A stretch of 64,000 nt of DNA from Amorphophallus konjac (lineage: Eukaryota; Streptophyta; Magnoliopsida; Alismatales; Araceae). Positions 1 through 11,930 of this stretch are shown piece after piece. Under the pieces are notes generated by a model. It was given only the letters and a program-made list of their open reading frames with translations, had not been told where the DNA came from and made no database searches. Each line of letters begins with the position of its first letter. The stretch's first letter is position 1. The DNA lies in NCBI GenBank assembly GCA_022559845.1, contig CM040126.1:225252641-225316640 (forward strand), in the 5' to 3' direction. A program made the position numbers and the translations under genes.

Positions 1-2038
1 TGCATGATATGTCTTAGTTTAGCATGTTATTTCATTAGCATTTGCACTCGGATTAATACCGGAAGAAACGGTCTTCCTGTAGACCACCAGGAACTCTAGC
101 GGTCGCCCGATAGACCACTAGCCAAAGTGAAACGGTCACCCATTAGACCATCTTCTATTTCTGATTTTGTAATATTGGTAACCCAAACCATAATATAGAA
201 TTAACCATAGTTATTATATAGTAAGCCTAGTTAACTAAGTTTAAGCTTGATTTAGGTACTGGTTTCATATACTTAGTTATATTTACTGATCATCATGATA
301 GATTTCATGTTTTCATGCACATTGGTATTATTTTAACTTATGTTAATTTGTGACCAAAATCATATATTCTTGTAATAAATATGCATTCAAAGATGATAGA
401 TGATTCATGATCACTGTTTTATCATGATTCTCTCTCTTCTAAGAGTCATTTTCTTAAGTACATGGCACATATCCCGGTATGTTGTCATTAGTTACACTTT
501 TACACATTAGGAACATAATCTTGGACATGATGACCTCTTCTTTGGGTATTCCTTCCAACAGACTAGGAAATCTTGTTTCAAGGCCTCCATAAGACTCCGC
601 GAGCCTGGGATTCTCACTAGGACGTCGAGCTGGTTGTACCATTAAAGCCCAATTGTCTAGAAATGCTTATACCGATGTTTTATATTCTGGACTTTATCGA
701 CCATTTGGTTGACCATCTGACTCTGCTAGCGGCCCTTCACTTGACAGCTAATGGATCCTAAACAGCCATGCGTTAGACCGCTAAGACTCCATATATTCTG
801 TTTTCAAAATATCAAATTATCTTAAAAAATGGTCCTATACTAGATCGCCAGGAGTAATAAATAGTCCAGTAAACGACCGCTAGCTTCCTAAGTTTGATTA
901 ACCCGGGGTTTGACTCAAGGGTTGATTTTCCTATGTTCCTAGATGGTCCAATTGATTATCTAGAACCTGTCACATTATTCCAAAGATACCTAAGTAATTT
1001 TGAGAGTTAAAGAATGTACCGTTATGCTGTCGATTTATTTCCATGGCATAACCTAGTTATTAAATGCATTTATTGAAATCTCTTATTCTCAATAGAAGCA
1101 TTCTTATTTTTGGTTCTCTTATCATGGAACTATAGTTGAAATTGTACATTCTTGGCCATATTATTGTAAATGTGGAAGTAGCTTGATTTATACTTGAAGA
1201 TGCAGTTCGAGCACTGATTAGGTTCAAGGGCTCTATGCTAGTCCCCTCGGCTGATTGTCAGAAATATACTGTAAACCATGGGGTATGATGCTACTGGCGT
1301 CGCATTGCGCTGGGAGTACTTTCTCTATAAATAAGTGAAATATCCACGGGAATCAACGGAAATCCACATGAATTCACGAAGTACTTGTTACTAAGTGAAG
1401 AGTACATTCTTGCTTGTTACATGGCATTCTAGTGCATAGCCTTCATGGTTATGAAAAGTACATTCTTTTTACATTCTTGAAACGGCCAAAACTACATTCT
1501 TGTTATATACTTGATCAAATTATATTCTCATATCTGTAGCTTGATCTTACCACATTACTTTGGCTTTATTCGCATGTTTCATCGTATTTACATGATTTAT
1601 CTTATTCTTTAGAGTGAAGATGCTAATTACTTAAATTTGCCAATCATGTTGATACGAAGATACCTACTGGGCAGGTGTGCTCATTACCCTACTTTCCAAC
1701 CTTTTTTAAGAAATTGTAGTGGGACGGAATCGGATTACTCGCGTGATAGATCCGAGAGTGATTGAAGGATAAAAGACTCAAGAGAAGCCTTAGTTATTCA
1801 TGTCTAGTCGAGTCAGAATGCAATTTTAATTTTCTTGAGTCTAGCAATGTGAATCAAAGTTCTTATGTAGTTTGGGATTATTTTATGAAGGAATAAAGTT
1901 AAAGGTTTTTGGTGAATTACATTGTGTAATTACTCTTATGTGATTGTCTTGCGCTCTGATTGTATTGCTTGCTCGAGGCGTACTGACTGACTGTTCACAT
2001 TCCCGATTGTTTCCGCTGCATAATCTCGGGATGTGACA
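1..2038 (+). mobile_element. A: 3' part of a plus-oriented gypsy-type LTR, cut by the window edge
   Basis: The block ends at 2038 in GATGTGACA. Read in reverse it matches the LTRs of element E: the segment around 1230-1335 is nearly the same as 30378-30480, and 460-650 matches 31128-31330. It lies directly against codons of gag of B, right after the Cys-His box, so it is an insertion there. Palindromes of the ACGGTC/GACC type begin at 68, 99 and 132. No protein-coding sequence is recognised. Whether it is a solo LTR or one end of an element lying to the left cannot be seen here. Confidence 0.75.
1326..1333 (+). promoter_or_regulatory. TATA-like box in LTR A
   Basis: TATAAATA on the LTR sense strand, about 700 bp before the LTR end. 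The same box is conserved at 30378-30385 (minus) in the 5' LTR of element E. Its role as the real start signal is inferred only; E has a second TATA box further upstream. Confidence 0.35.
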
Positions 2039-3352
2039 GGGACACTTGGCCGAATAGTGGCCAACTCCACCACACCTATAGCAACTACCATACATCCCGA
2101 TCCCCGGGGATATTCCACTGGACATCGGCCCATTACCCTTGTCCACAGAATGGACTGGGGGTGTAGGAAGTAGGGTTCGAGTCGGCATGGTGGGCTAGAG
2201 AGGTCTAGGGGCAGGGACGGGTGCCTTCTGGCGAAGGGGAGGATCCCTCGGAGGGAGGGGGTGCCTAGGAGCAGCGAGGTCCTGGCGAGGTGGTTCCTGT
2301 GGGCAGGCCATAGGCCATAGGGTGTAGGAACTGGGCGTGGTTTGAGGATCAGACACAGGCAGATAGGTGAGCCCCTGGCGCGGGATAGGAGCAAACTCTG
2401 CCTCAAACTGCTCCACCTCGAGGGAAACCTGGTACGCAACTTCCAACTTGGTCACATTGCGGCGGAAAAGCTCATACTGAAGGTGTGGCCGCAGACCATG
2501 CCGAAAACAGGAAACAGTCAGGGAGCTTTCCTCCGTGGCGTCACGTTGCAGAAAATACACACCGAACTCGGCGATGTAATCGGAGACGGACCGATCTCCT
2601 TGGGAGAGACTCTGCCATTTGTTTATGAGACGCTGGCGGTACGTGGCAGGAAGGTACTTCTACCGGAGTTTGGTCCTCATCTCATCCCATGTCTCAACTT
2701 GGGGCTCTTGGCGATGAAACAACAGGCTCTCCACGTTCTTCCAATAAGTCTTTGCCTGCCCTAGCAGCTTCATTTTGGCAAACTTGACTCTCTAGTGGTC
2801 TATCATCTCAAACCACTCGAAGTACCGGTCTATGTCGGCCTCCCAATTGAGATAGACCTTTGGGTCCAAGGACCCGTCAAAAATGGGAGGGTCTGCTCGC
2901 ACGGTCTTGAGGATCCACTCATGCTCATCATCCCTCTGTGGTCGGTGAACACGTCGGTGTCGGCCATTTCCCCCATAATCATTGTCAGACTCGTAATCCT
3001 CTAAATCGGGGACACGTGGCCGTCGCTCCTCAACCCTAGGTGGGGCGGGCTGGGTAGTAGGCGCCTGAGGGGTAACAGCTCCGAGAAGCTCCCGGTGGGA
3101 GACTTTCTCCACACTCTCTAACCTTCCAACCAGGCCTTGGATAGATTGGTCAGAAGCCTCGGCACGGTCCTCCATGGCCTTGAGACAGCCCTCCAAGTGG
3201 TCGGTATGCTCCTTAAGAGTTTGATCGGACCTATCCATGTGCTCCATGAGTAGAGCTATCACGACCTCCAGAGATCGGCCTCCCTGGGTGGCACCTCGGG
3301 CTTCACCCATAGTGTCAGGGCGATGGTACTGGGTACCTCCACAAGTGGGCAT
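2039..3352 (-). pseudogene. gag: B: Ty3/gypsy gag, broken and cut by LTR A
   Basis: This is the capsid/nucleocapsid gene of a gypsy element, read from ATG at 3352 towards lower coordinates. The first 186 codons hold a charged N-terminal region and the start of the gag capsid domain (DPKVYLNWEADIDRYFEW). A TAG then replaces what is normally a Trp codon near 2792. Capsid-like sequence resumes in 2195-2560 (RHGLRPHLQYELF). A CCHC zinc knuckle follows at about 2055-2100 (CYRCGGVGHYSAKC). LTR A begins one codon after the knuckle, so the remaining gag and all pol are displaced out of the window. The PBS and LTR lie upstream at 3599 and 3614. In-frame stops make it non-functional. The gypsy lineage is not certain from gag alone. 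Confidence 0.8.
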
Positions 3353-3598
3353 GCAAGGAGAGGGGACCTAAAGAGAACTAAGGGGTGACTCGCTATGACC
3401 TATATGGATGGACCAATGTGAAATGAAGGACGACCTAGACTCCAATATTCGGTACGTGACGAAGGTGTAATCCGAAGATCGAACTCACGCAAGTGTGTCA
3501 CCTTCTCAATAGGCATAGCCTATCGTTCCAGGGACACCTTTGGATATACCAGATAATGAAATACAACACCTTAAACCAACTACCCTAGACTCAAACTT
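3353..3598 (-). other. B: untranslated leader between PBS and gag
   Basis: A short leader of about 245 bp lies between the primer binding site and the gag ATG of element B. No reading frame or RNA motif is recognised in it. Confidence 0.5.
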
Positions 3599-3610
3599 GC
3601 TCTGATACCA
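3599..3610 (-). promoter_or_regulatory. B: primer binding site, initiator Met tRNA
   Basis: The minus strand reads TGGTATCAGAGC, complementary to the 3' end of plant initiator methionine tRNA. It is three bases from the LTR end at 3614, as expected for first-strand priming. It fixes the orientation of B as minus. Confidence 0.9.
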
Positions 3611-3613
3611 CTT

Positions 3614-5580
3614 TGATGCAGGACGACATGAGACTCGACTCGTACTTGTTGTGAACCTGGGACTCTAGGTGACGATGCGACCCAAAGACGACGCGACCAG
3701 CGACGACACGAATGGCTCGACACCTAACGTGGTTCCTGAAAAGGCGAACGTTCCCTAAATAAGAAGTACTCGCTCACGATCGTCCCCAGGGAGAGAAACA
3801 TGTCGATCTGCACGGTTGAGAAACCGACATTGAGTCTCGGGTGGTCATCTCACTCTCGTGCTCGGAATGAGTCACGGGACGGGTCTCGCACTCACTTCTC
3901 ACAGCGGTGATTAAAAATGAACTAGCTAGGAAATAAACTACTCACATGCAGCGGCATATAGAACTTATACTAAATAAGCAAATAAGACGAATGAGGAGGT
4001 GAGTGTAGCTCCACGCTCGGGGCGTGGGGAAGACATCTCGGTCAAGATCCGTAACTCCCGGTACAGTAGTAAAATTTAATTACATCAGTGATTTTTATTG
4101 CCCACTCTACGCAGGGAGGTGAAGGGCTACACAGTGACATCGGGAGCACCGAACTTGGGTTGGCGGGCAGCAAGGTGGCGGGTTCCGGGTGGTGGCGGGC
4201 AGTGGCTTCGGATCTGCAATTTGCTGGCCGACAGGACAGCTAACAGTGGCGTCCAAAGGGACGTCAACCTCCGGGGACCTTCTGAAGGCGGCGGCTCACC
4301 GGGACGATGGCAAAGGGTCCTTGGTCGACTCCCAGGAGTGGCGATCGCTGATTCTACTCCGGCATATTTTCCAAGGGATTTGTACGGTCACCTTGCTTGC
4401 TGGCTTGGTTCGGAGCAAGACTGCGCCCTTCCACGAAAACTGTAGCCACGACCAAATCTGGTGTCGGATTGGGGTGAAATTAGCGTCGTTGCGAAGAACA
4501 CTCAGAGGGCTTCGACATACTTGAAACTCAGGTCCATCCAACAGTCAGATTGGAAATGAAAATCTCTGCAACACCGTGGTTGGTTCTAGCTTGAAAAATA
4601 GATCTGGCACGACAGATCTGGTACCGCCTGATTTTGTGGTTTGACCAAAGGGGAAATGGTGGAGTTAGGATGTGGGGATTTTATGGGAGAGAGGGGGGAA
4701 AGTGGTGATCACGCACACAATTTTTTTGTAATTTTTTGACAAGGTTTGAGGGTGGGAAAAATAGATTACTAGGTGACTATCTCGCAGATCTGCACATAGG
4801 CAGACTGTGCGAGGGGGAAATAAGTGACTGGGAGGAGGGGTTAACGGTGGCGGATCGACACAAAAATTGAACTGGAGGTGGAGGAGTATGATGAAAGAGG
4901 CCCTCAAAAGATTAAGACAATCTAACGATCGGATCTTCGGTACCAACCTTTTTACTGAGCTTCTATCCAGGAATCCTAAAATTTAGGACAGCAGGGTGGA
5001 AGTCGGGTTGTGGTGGCTCGACGGCGGCACGGACGACGGTCGTCGATTGCAGCAGACAGAGGAAGAGAAGGAGAGGAAGATCACTTAGAAATATGAGGGT
5101 TTCAGCCCTAGATATGATACACTATGGAGGAGAAGAAGAAGAACTAGCAAGAACAAGAGAGAGAGAGGGGGGGGGTGCGCCCATGGCTTTCCTTCAATAT
5201 TTCTTCATTAATTTTCATCAAAATGACACAAGAGAGACTATATACTAAACCCTAGACCTAGGCTAATGACCTAAGATACCCTTGGTTAGAGGGGCATAAT
5301 GGGGAAGGGAGATAAAATGGGAATAAATAATTCCCACAAGGGGACAAGAGAGGGGGGCGCCCCTCTCTCCAAGTCAACAAAATAGGCATGGTTATTTTAT
5401 CCCCTTGGACTATATTCTATTCCTTTGGACCATAATAAACCCAAAATACAAATATTTGGTCAATATTTTCCCATTGACCCAATTTAAACCCAAAATAAAA
5501 AATATACACAAAATACAATCCAAATACATACCAAATACACTCCTAATACAAATACATACCAAATACGCACTAAAACATCA
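3614..5580 (-). mobile_element. B: 5' LTR
   Basis: The plus strand starts TGATGCAGG and ends TAAAACATCA, giving the LTR short inverted ends TGATG/CATCA and a length of 1967 bp. The inner end is set by the PBS. The outer end is a judgement, because no second LTR copy is in the window. A TATATAGT-like box on the minus strand near 5241-5250 lies about 330 bp from the LTR start. A possible target duplication base run, ATGCT, follows at 5581-5585. No coding sequence is recognised. Confidence 0.6.
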
Positions 5581-6960
5581 ATGCTCAAGTGGAGACTCCA
5601 GACTACCCCCAGCCACAAAGATGTCAGCGTCGACTGGGTCATGATACGTGTCCGGTATCGGCGGCTCGCTGAGTCGAGCCGAAGTCTGGCTCTAGTGTCC
5701 TCACCATTTTACAGTAAGTTAACTACTCTTTTAATCATGCTAAGAACAATAGAGATGAGATAAGAACATTGAATCAAAGGAAAGATGAACATGGATCATG
5801 AACTTAAGGAATTAGGGTTTTTACATGGTTCCTAGTTACTTAAGTTGGTTCGAATGCTTTATAGACATGGAAAACATGCATCTAGATTCAAAACTCCTAA
5901 CCTAACCTGTTGGAAGGGCTCTAGGGTTTCTAGAAACCCGTGCCAACACGCGATCGTGAGAGGGGCCACGATCAGAACGCGGTCAGTATGAAGGCCGCAT
6001 TCAGATAAAAATAATCATTTTATATGGTTTTTCACATGGAGAAAATTAACTTTCTAATAAACTAATCTTTAAGATCATGGTCTCTATGGGAGCCACGTTC
6101 ATGAAAAATAATTAATTTTTTATATTAAAATTTTATAAACGGAAAAATCACATTTTAAATAAAGGCTTCAAATCGCGGTGTATCGTAGGGCCGCGTTCAG
6201 GAACGCGGTTACTGTTAGGGTCGCGATCACGAACAGAGGGCCGTTTCTGATGGGAAAACCCTAAAGTAGTGATACAAGTCCCAAATCCTTGAAATACATG
6301 CAATATAGTGGATAGAAATTAGGGAAAATGATCTAGAACTAAACTAGACATGCATATGAACATGTTTGGTGCATTAATTTGAGATTTAGCCTTAGAGAAC
6401 ACCTACCTTGAATCGTTTAAGGAAAAAGATGAAGAAGAACAAAAAAGCCCATGAATGCCCTAAAGAACTCTCGATTCCTCCTCCTAAATCGATCCTCCCA
6501 CACCTAGAAGCCTTCTCCCATGATCTAGGGTCGACTAGGGAGGCTATGAGGTCCTATTTATGGGATTTAAGGCTCTTAAGAGTCCTAATTAGGTCAAGAA
6601 AACCTAGATAGGGAAGAATTCCAAAAAATTCAATTTTTATCTATGTCTAGGGTCGCCCCCACCCTATCTAGCTCGAATTAGGGTTAGGTTTAAATTAGAT
6701 TTCAAGCTCCCTTAGTGGATTAGGGAGTGGTTGAAGTTATTAGCCCATTAGGGTTATATTAAAACTAAATTAGCCCATTTAGAAACTAGGGTTTTAGAAA
6801 TTCTGAATTTTAGAAATTAATTCAACCCATAAGCCCATTAAGCCTTAATTACATATTAAAACCATTTACAATTTCTTTTATTCCCTTATAATTATTCTTG
6901 TTTTTTCCCTTTTCTAATTTTTCACTCATTTAATTAAACCTATAAAATCAGGTTGCTACA
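5581..6960 (-). mobile_element. X: U3-side fragment of an older minus-oriented LTR
   Basis: The block ends GGTTGCTACA at 6960, so the LTR would start TGTAGCAACC on the minus strand, similar to the TGTAAGACCC start of element E. It shares with E the order of a TATA box, GGTCCTATTTAT context and AT-rich U3. Element B appears to have inserted into it at 5581. It carries GC-rich palindromes at 5950-6000 and 6173-6235. No gene is recognised; the open frame near 6408-6611 is low-complexity and unsupported. Confidence 0.5.
6555..6562 (-). promoter_or_regulatory. TATA-like box in LTR X
   Basis: CATAAATA followed by GGACC on the minus strand. It sits about 400 bp from the LTR start, the same context as the TATA box of the E LTR. 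Confidence 0.4.
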
Positions 6961-7232
6961 CAAACACTCTACTCCCTTGCTCCTCCCCAGCAATCTTGTA
7001 GATAACTCTCTATCAACTTTTGAGCTATTATAAATTGACTTCTCAGAAATGTTTTTTCTTCCTATCCTGTCTGAATCTGTGTGATTGGCATTCATGTAAC
7101 AAGATGTTTGATCTAAGGGGTGCTGTTTATACAGGAAATCATGTTTAGGTGTTCCCCTCTTTCTTGGCTTTGACAAAAATAGGAAAAAAATATATTAATC
7201 ATGTTTGGGGAGAAAGATATAAAGGGAATAAT
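6961..7232. other. Unassigned sequence between LTR X and LTR C
   Basis: About 270 bp that belongs to neither flanking LTR. A 78-codon open frame on the minus strand crosses the X boundary and matches no family I recognise. Confidence 0.4.
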
Positions 7233-10200
7233 TGTTGGCAGTCAAAAAAAAGGAAAAGAATCAGCATCCCTTAACGCAGACGCCAATTCTCTAATTGGTG
7301 ACTCGTGAAGTGACACCAGTTTGTAGGTTGACTCGGCCTTCTTTGGGTCGACTCACGTGAATGGGCGTCCCCTTTCATGGACGCCAATTCTTTAATGGGC
7401 ACCTTCGAAAAGTGACTCCAAATCATGATATTATTAGATTTTTTAGGTGTTTATTGGATTTTAATCCGATTAATTGGCGCCCCTCAATGTGGACGCCATT
7501 TTGAATTAGCGTCGAGGTCATGGACATGATTTTCCTTGGGTCTTAAGAATTAGCGACTGCCCTCCTGTACGCTAATTTCCCGATTAGGAATCCGTGGCCT
7601 TCCCTCTGGATGCCAATTTGGTGATTGTCGCACTGTAGCATGACGAGCATTGAATGCTCGCCATGCAGACCATGCCTTCGAACGATCGCCCCCCTACATG
7701 GCTGACGGTGGGGATGCCGCCGGAGAAGTCGCCATTCCCCCGCCCTCTACCCTCTCCCGCCATAGCAACTTTTAGAGCGACGTCGACGACAGCAGTAGGT
7801 GCCACGACAGCAGTAGTAGCAGCGAGCACGACAGTAGCCGTAGCGACGATAGCAGAAGAAAAAGAAAGAAAAAGCACGGAGGTTTCTCCTCCGAACAGGG
7901 CGTCTCAACACCTATAAAAGGGCCCCCTTGCGGGGCCAATTTTTTTTCTTCTTCTGCAACTTTTGAGAGGCTTCTTCCTTTTTCCCGAGAGAAGCTGATG
8001 TAGCTCTTGATGTTCCTGCAGAAGGAGAAGAGGAGAAAGAGGGGGAGTGCCCGAAACGGAATTGAGAGAGGGGGTGAAGGGGTTTGAGAGCCATCCATAA
8101 GAAGGGTGGGTCCTGTATCTCTTTTTCTTTTCTCCTTCTTTGCTATTTGTAAGGCTCTGCATAATCCAGATGTAGATATATATGTTCAGAAGTGAAAGAA
8201 ATGTGGGGTATTTGGCTCTGATGTTTTCTTTTCTTGCATGTGAGCTTTGGTTTTCCCTTCCAATGCGTAGGATGTCTCATCTTTATCACTCCTTTCTACT
8301 CTTTACAGTAGACGAGTTATTTTCTTTTAAAGGACAGCCCACCATCTGTGTGATGATACAATCGTTAGCTCAGCGGCCACCGGCCCGGGATTTATCCAAG
8401 CCTATGGATATGACTCTAAGGTTCTCACCTGTTGGAGTCTCTCTTGTAGCTTTGCCTTCGTTTTATAACGATCGTGTTTTCCCCTCAAAACCCCACCTTG
8501 GGATTTGGACCAATTCAATGGCCATGATGCCAATGGGGTGTGAAACATGGGATTTAATCACAAACCAATCATTTTTTTCTTCGCGAACGTCGGCTCCCGT
8601 AGTCTTGACCATCCCTAGATCCCCAGGGACTTGCTTGTTCATAGCATGGTTCACTGGCGATCTCTTTGAAAAGGATGAATATTAATAGCCATGTAATGTG
8701 GCGATGATCCAAAACCCATCTTGGGATCAGGATGGTGGCATCCCTCAGGTTATCAGAGCCCCTCGTAGGCTAGCCCTCTAGGTATCCATGCCCGATTCGG
8801 ATTATAGGACTTTGACGCTTCCGTGCGCATCCCTGGGTGTTGCTGCTTCCGTGTGCACCCTTCTTATTTCGGAGTCATCTCGGAGTTCCTCCATGGACGC
8901 ATACCCCCCGACGCTCTGGGTCTAGGGGTGATGCTGCCGAATTTTCGCCAGGTAACGTGAAGAATAATGATACAAGGAACAATGACAATTGGACTGAACT
9001 ACACCATAAACATATCTCTGAACGCAAAGAAATCAATATGAACTAATGCATGACAAGCGTAAAAGTGATACAATAATCAACTTAATTTCAGAAACAAAAA
9101 GTGTTGCATAAGCGATTGCATGCATTGCATGGACGCCCGCATGATAACCCCTTAGCAAGAACTTCCAGTATAGGTTCATGAACCCATATGCATTCGCATG
9201 TTCGACCCATGCACTAAAAAAAAGCAAACAAAACAAAACAAAACAGGATGGAACAGAAAACAAAATAGAAATGGTGAAGTAAAACCAAAGGAAAGAAGGG
9301 AAGCTATCAAAAATAAGAAACGAAGATGACCCTAGAAGCAGAAAAAATGTTAAAGGGCTCTCTGCTAAGCAAGTGTGCATCGACACACTCAGCAGAGTGC
9401 GCCGACATACTCTTGCCAGACATAGTTCAACACTGATAAAAAATGAAAAGAATTGGCGTCCGCTGCGGACATCACCAATTTCAAGAATTAACGTCCTCAT
9501 AGAGGGACGCAAATTAATTAACGCCTCTCTAGAGAGGCGCCAATTCATTGATCTAAAAATTCACTCAAAAATCAGAAGAAACTAGAATTAGTGTCTGTGC
9601 AGAGAGATGCCAATTCTTATGAACTGAAAAATTAGCATCCGTCTGATCGGATGCGAATTCCAAAAAAGCTAAAAAGGTAAAAAAGAAGATAAACAATGGA
9701 CTGTAACAATAAAACGTTGATGTTGTTAACGATAATAAAAAGAAAGACATAATAATTCAACGGCGTATTGTCCGGGGTACCTCCCCATCGACCCTTGGCG
9801 TCGGGAATATCAATGATGCCTATGCAAGTCATGCTTTGACCCTGGGGGTCACCCCCATCACGGTCACAGCCTGACCTTGTACTCGGCCAATAACCTATTG
9901 ATTTTAACCATCTCGACCGGGATTTAACCGAACTACACCATCGCTCTGATATTAAACTTGCCGGACCCCGGCATACATTTGTCCCGGTATTATATGTATA
10001 CTTGGTATATTTTCAACCCAGACTCTCATCCTATTATGAAATGGTCAATATGTGACCGACATGATTTTGAATGCTATCTTGCACCCTAATGTAGGGGATT
10101 TTAATAATTTCAACCCAACTTTCATTCATTAATGGAAATTGATCTTTAGCCCATGGGGCCCCTTATCTTGGTGATTAATCAGAGATTTGCCCCTCTCTGA

Positions 10201-10405
10201 GGGGTTGTAATTAACGCCGTGACCTTTATGGTGCGACGGGTTCCAGTCCCAACCCGATACCCACAATCGTCTGGTCAGTCAGACGGGAGACACCCCAGGC
10301 TTCGGACCACTCTAATCTCGAAGCCTGAACACATTGTCACTTATGTGACTGGCACGCCCTCGCACTTGATAAACCGATACCAACATGATAAAAAGTGCAT
10401 CCACA
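7233..10405 (+). mobile_element. C: 5' LTR
   Basis: It starts TGTTGGCAG and ends GCATCCACA just before the primer binding box, about 3.17 kb. A good TATA box lies at 7913. Palindromes with AATTGGCGTCC/GGACGCCAATT-type stems cluster at about 7260-7640 and 9450-9660. The outer boundary rests on the TGTTGG start alone, since the 3' LTR is not in the window. Open frames in this block, such as 8182-8685, have no recognisable product. Confidence 0.6.
7913..7920 (+). promoter_or_regulatory. TATA box of LTR C
   Basis: TATAAAAG in a CACCTATAAAAGGGCC context, about 680 bp into the LTR. It is the strongest plus-strand core promoter in the left part of the window. Confidence 0.6.
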
Positions 10406-10407
10406 GG

Positions 10408-10426
10408 TTGGCATGCCCGGTGGGAC
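10408..10426 (+). promoter_or_regulatory. C: primer-binding-site box
   Basis: TTGGCATGCCCGGTGGGAC directly follows the LTR. It resembles the TTGGCACGCCCGGTGGGAC box that follows the 5' LTR in many plant Tat-type elements. The primer tRNA is not assigned. Confidence 0.65.
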
Positions 10427-10724
10427 TAGACCTCCTCTCATCTTCTCACCAGGATTAGGGGCCCGATGACCTTCTCCCAAGATTCTAACATCCTCAATTT
10501 TAAATTGCAGGAGGGATTGAACTTTGAAGAAACCAGTGGCGGTCACGTTCGGGTCGTTGGTTGTTGCGAGCCATGCGGAGCATGGCTACTTGCCGATGCC
10601 GACCTAGTTCAGTGATTTCCCCCCGGTGGTTGGTTTCCCCAACTTCCTGGGGGTCATGTTCGTTGCCCTCCTGGAGGTCTAAGAGATTGAACCCGTCGCC
10701 ACCGCTAAGGCAACGCCTGAAGAA
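10427..10724 (+). other. C: leader before the first open frame
   Basis: About 300 bp downstream of the PBS of C with no intact frame and no recognised motif. Confidence 0.4.
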
Positions 10725-11930
10725 GTGAAGGCGGTGGGCTGCTACGTCCACCACGTTGATACAAAAAGGAAGCGCACTCCAGCTGCCAGGAGGGCGGCTA
10801 AGAAGAATGTCGGCATGATGCAAGGTCAGCTCTTTGTCTCGGGAAAATCGGTTATGATCGGAGGAGTTCGAGTGTACCTAAATAGGCGCCAGGCCACGAT
10901 CCCGCCCGACAGGGTTATACCAGCTGTGCCGGTGCACAAAAAATTTCAAGCACTGGCTCAGGATCGAGAGGACCGCACTAGGTCCAAGATGAAGGGAGGG
11001 TTAGCCCCGAAGCCGGCCAAATTTAAGCAAGTGTGGGTGCCCAAGCGGTGGGCCCCAGCCCCACTATAGCCAGAGCCGGTCATGATTGACAGGTTCGAAA
11101 GAGAAAGAGAGGAGGAAGAAGAAAAGACTGAGGTACCAATTCGAGCATCTCAAAGGCCAGCCTTCCGTGCTTACGGCCGGCAGGCGAACATTTACACAAA
11201 AGATGGAAGACACGGCGAGAGCTCTGAGCGAAAGCGCCTCACCTACAAGCCACAAGCACAAGCTAGGGTGTCATCCCCAATGATCTGCCCCACCAATGGG
11301 CAAGACGATATAACTCAGGCCGTAAGAGGATACCTCCGTGGCCTCGGGAATAGCATGTTGGGAACGCAACATCTCCTAGAAGCTGTGAATGATGTGGAAA
11401 GAAATCTGGGACAACAAGTCAAACGGGAAGACATCGAAGATGCGGAGTCAGGATGCTATGGGTCGCCCCTCCGTGAAGAAGCAACGTCGAGAATCTCGGT
11501 GTTCGATAGGTTAACTTTCCCTGGACAGTCAACCAAGAAAGTGACCCGAAGGAACATGAAGCTGCAGATTTACACCTGTAATATGGCCGGAGTAGTCAGT
11601 CATTATGGGGCCCTCCCCGAAGATCATGAAGAAGTGGCTAGGCTTGCTGAAAGGCCAGGCCCCATTACCAGAAGAGGGAGAGCCACAACTGAAGTGATAC
11701 AAGCCCTCGCCGGTGAAACAAGCTTACATGCGGTCACCATGACGGTGAATGTAATTACCACTGAAGATGAAAGGGAAAGGGCAGCCCATTCTCCAGATAT
11801 GCCGTCGGAAGGGGGAGGCAAAATTCCTAGCCCGTCTACCCCCGATCCGGCAATGATGAAGCTGCTCCTGGCGTATCGGCAGGGGATCGAAGCTCTGAAA
11901 AGCCAAGTGAGCGAATTGACCATGCATGCT
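10725..11930 (+). pseudogene. C: N-terminal gag-region frame, broken
   Basis: One reading frame runs from ATG at 10725 to the D insertion at 11931, broken only by a TAG at 11067-11069. The product is basic, then acidic (Glu-rich near residue 125). It ends in a short predicted coiled coil (PAMMKLLLAYRQGIEALKSQ). A homologous coil, PAVLALFYEQQ, precedes the second gag copy at 36.0 kb, so this is the N-terminal part of Tat gag or the frame just before it. Beyond D the frame continues into 23692 and then gag, with several stops. I do not recognise a domain in residues 1-250. Confidence 0.55.
11926..11930. repeat. Target site duplication of D, left copy
   Basis: ATGCT immediately before TGATAACG; the identical right copy is at 23687-23691. 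Confidence 0.9.

Noticed and set aside
3614..6960. A single 3.3-kb LTR for element B up to TGCTACA at 6960
   Set aside because: The shorter unit ending at 5580 has better inverted ends (TGATG/CATCA), and 5581-6960 looks like U3 of another LTR family.
8182..8685. 167-codon plus-strand frame in LTR C
   Set aside because: Within an LTR downstream of its TATA box; composition and sequence show no known domain and no codon bias.
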